Source of the DNA: Clostridiales bacterium
GTDB taxonomy: Bacteria; Bacillota_A; Clostridia; Oscillospirales; Acutalibacteraceae
Reading direction: 5' to 3'
Length of the DNA stretch: 32,549 bases
Assembly (NCBI GenBank): GCA_009774735.1
Contig: VSOH01000001.1
Span: 1-32,549 of the forward strand
In this document: positions 31,349 to 32,549 of the stretch, piece by piece
How the letters are laid out: every line of letters starts with the position of its first letter
How positions within the stretch are numbered: the stretch's first letter is position 1
Translations under genes and position numbers: made by a program
Notes under the pieces: generated by a model
What the model saw: the letters and a program-made list of their open reading frames with translations, nothing else
What the model was told of the DNA's origin: nothing
Database searches by the model: none

Positions 31349-31795
31349 TTATAAAAATTGTCTTACATCAGTAACAAGTCTGTCCTCTATTCTGACAAGT
31401 CTGCCTGTGATGTCACGCGATTTTGTATCTGCTGATTTATATTGATTAAGGTATCGGCTCAGAGATTTAACACCCATGTTACAGCCGTCGGTAATTAAAT
31501 CGGCAACAGTTGTATCATCTCTGTCCATCGCAATTTTCATATTGGTTTTAATCCATGACATTCCCTTTGCCATAGGATTGGGGTCCTTGCCTTCATCATT
31601 ATGCTGGTTTAAAAGACCTGTAATTTCACTCTTGAGCCTTTCGTGTTCCGCCTTGCTGTCACGAAGCAGAGCCTTGAATTCCGCGCTTTCGACATCATCA
31701 ATAACGTCATCAATAGCAGAAATTCCCATTTTAATGCCGGAATCACATTCTTTCAGAAGCTTGACAGTATCGCCGTCTTTGCCGGTTTTATCCAT
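31349..31795 (-). CDS. Helical hypothetical protein (DUF2383/ferritin-like build)
   Basis: 148 residues from ATG 31795, preceded by AAAGG. The sequence is almost entirely helical: TVKLLKECDSGIKMGISAIDDVI, EFKALLRDSKAEHERLKSEITGLLNQH, WIKTNMKIAMDRDDTTVADLITDGCNMGVKSLSRYLNQY, RIEDRLVTDVRQFL. This four-helix pattern, with a conserved-looking CDSGIKMGISAIDDV start, resembles DUF2383 or ferritin-like proteins of Clostridia, but without a clear carboxylate iron site. No signal peptide. It is divergent from the DUF134 gene, with a 182-base gap. Function unknown. Confidence 0.78.
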   Translation of the reverse strand: MDKTGKDGDTVKLLKECDSGIKMGISAIDDVIDDVESAEFKALLRDSKAEHERLKSEITGLLNQHNDEGKDPNPMAKGMSWIKTNMKIAMDRDDTTVADLITDGCNMGVKSLSRYLNQYKSADTKSRDITGRLVRIEDRLVTDVRQFL

Positions 31796-31911
31796 AATAT
31801 CACAACCTTTCAATATTGTTTTTGCCAATTGCACAAAAAATATTCATTGATGTTTTTGCGTTTTATATATTGTGCTGAAAAAAGAAAAAATCTATGCTAT
31901 TTGTCTATTTG

Positions 31912-31942
31912 TTATTGACATATGTCAATAATCATGTATAAT
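31912..31942 (+). promoter_or_regulatory. Promoter of the DUF134 gene overlapped by a perfect palindrome
   Basis: TTGACA (31915-31920), 16-base spacer and TATAAT (31937-31942). The perfect 20-base palindrome TTATTGACATATGTCAATAA covers 31912-31931 and includes the -35 hexamer, the position of a repressor operator. Which protein binds it is unknown; autoregulation by the DUF134 protein is one option. Confidence 0.75.
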
Positions 31943-31977
31943 CAAAGGTGTTGAAACGATAATAAAGGGTGATGATT

Positions 31978-32388
31978 ATGGCACGTCCCAGAAAGCATAA
32001 GCGAATATGCAAGGCACCTGAAATCAAATCTTTCAATTCCGAAGAAAACGCAAAGGATGTTGTTGAAATTACAGTCGATGAGCTTGAAACAGTTCGGCTT
32101 ATTGATTTTAAGGGCTTGACTCAGCAGGCGTGTGCCAAACAGATGCAGGTGGCAAGAACAACAATAACCTCAATTTACGAAAATGCAAGGTATAAAATTT
32201 CCGATTCTATACTATGCAATAAGGAATTAAGGGTAAACGGCGGTGAATATGAGCTTTGTGAAAATTCAGGCTATTGCTGCGGTCAGTGCGGCAAAAGCAA
32301 GTGCAGGCACTGCAAGCATGGAAAATGTGCTAATTGCATAGGTATTTATCACGAGCCGGGCAGAGAGTGCTATGTAGTTCAGCATTAA
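31978..32388 (+). CDS. DUF134 DNA-binding protein with Cys-rich tail
   Basis: 136 residues from ATG 31978, which follows AAAGGGTGA; upstream GTG and ATG codons are in frame but lack spacing. The N-terminus MARPRKHKRICKAPEIKSFN and TVDELETVRLIDFKGLTQQACAKQMQVARTTITSIYENARYKISDSI form the DUF134 sigma-70 region 4-like helix-turn-helix. The tail of about 35 residues has eight Cys plus His (YCCGQCGKSKCRHCKHGKCANC, ending REC), an apparent metal or iron-sulfur site longer than in many relatives. It may sense metal or redox state. The pyruvate formate-lyase gene follows after 32 bases on the same strand. Confidence 0.88.
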   Translation: MARPRKHKRICKAPEIKSFNSEENAKDVVEITVDELETVRLIDFKGLTQQACAKQMQVARTTITSIYENARYKISDSILCNKELRVNGGEYELCENSGYCCGQCGKSKCRHCKHGKCANCIGIYHEPGRECYVVQH

Positions 32389-32420
32389 ATTATTGTAAAT
32401 ATATTTTGGAGGATTTATTT

Positions 32421-32549
32421 ATGGAAGCATGGAGAAATTTCAGAGAAGGTGTTTGGTGCAATGAAATCAATGTATCAAACTTCATCAAATTAAACTATCA
32501 CGCATATAATGGTGATGCATCATTCCTTGAGGGACCGACAGAAAGAACA
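32421..32549 (+). CDS. pflB: Pyruvate formate-lyase (formate C-acetyltransferase), N-terminal fragment
   Basis: Partial: 43 codons before the window end. The product starts MEAWRNFREGVWCNEINVSN and continues FIKLNYHAYNGDASFLEGPTER, the standard start of the glycyl-radical enzyme that splits pyruvate with CoA to acetyl-CoA and formate in anaerobic fermentation. GGAGG lies eight bases before the ATG. The catalytic cysteines and glycyl radical site are beyond the window. The gap to the DUF134 gene is only 32 bases without a visible terminator, so they could be co-transcribed; an activating enzyme gene is expected downstream. Confidence 0.9.
   Translation, partial: MEAWRNFREGVWCNEINVSNFIKLNYHAYNGDASFLEGPTERT

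Overview
The window looks like chromosomal DNA of a low-GC, strictly anaerobic Clostridia member, most likely Oscillospiraceae/Ruminococcaceae. The supporting signs are a T-box controlled leuA, a domain-swapped GH3 beta-glucosidase of the type known from Ruminococcus and Butyrivibrio, a pyruvate formate-lyase gene, small Clostridia-type proteins, AT-rich promoters and frequent TTG/GTG starts. This assignment is inference from gene content; there is no rRNA or tRNA in the window.

Left part (1-4470): a co-directional housekeeping run, typA-gpsA-hemW, then a hairpin that doubles as the ribosome-binding region of two small overlapping ORFs. The second ORF resembles small Clostridia spore-surface proteins. 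A strong bidirectional terminator closes the run.

Phage-like region (4479-14570, all on the minus strand): an uninterrupted, tightly overlapping cassette in PBSX/skin-element order. It holds a short small terminase, large terminase, portal, XkdF-like protease, major capsid, three connector-type proteins, then LysM protein (XkdP), hub (XkdQ), spike, gp46/XkdS, baseplate J (XkdT), gp48/XkdU and a short fibre protein. Every frame is open, and the terminase and protease keep their catalytic motifs. The sheath, tube, tail-assembly chaperone and tape-measure genes expected between the connectors and XkdP are absent. So are integrase, repressor and lysis genes. This is the best candidate for something unusual: either a decayed PBSX-like element or a domesticated capsid-plus-baseplate structure.

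Middle (14571-21936): a zinc-ribbon/DUF4190 membrane protein, a cytoplasmic GH3 beta-glycosidase, and a divergent YtrA-type GntR-ABC ATPase-permease operon. The GH3 and gntR promoters stand back to back. A trans-aconitate-type methyltransferase follows on the minus strand.

Right part (21957-32549): leuA-leuB on the minus strand behind a T-box riboswitch, with a MITE-like inverted-repeat element inserted between the T-box terminator and the leuA ribosome-binding site. Then come an unusual phosphoribosyltransferase-like gene, an XRE-membrane regulator paired with a DUF4097 protein, asnB, a nitroreductase with a membrane-anchored glycerophosphodiester phosphodiesterase, a small helical protein, a DUF134 regulator with a Cys-rich tail whose promoter overlaps a perfect 20-bp palindrome, and the start of pflB cut by the window end.
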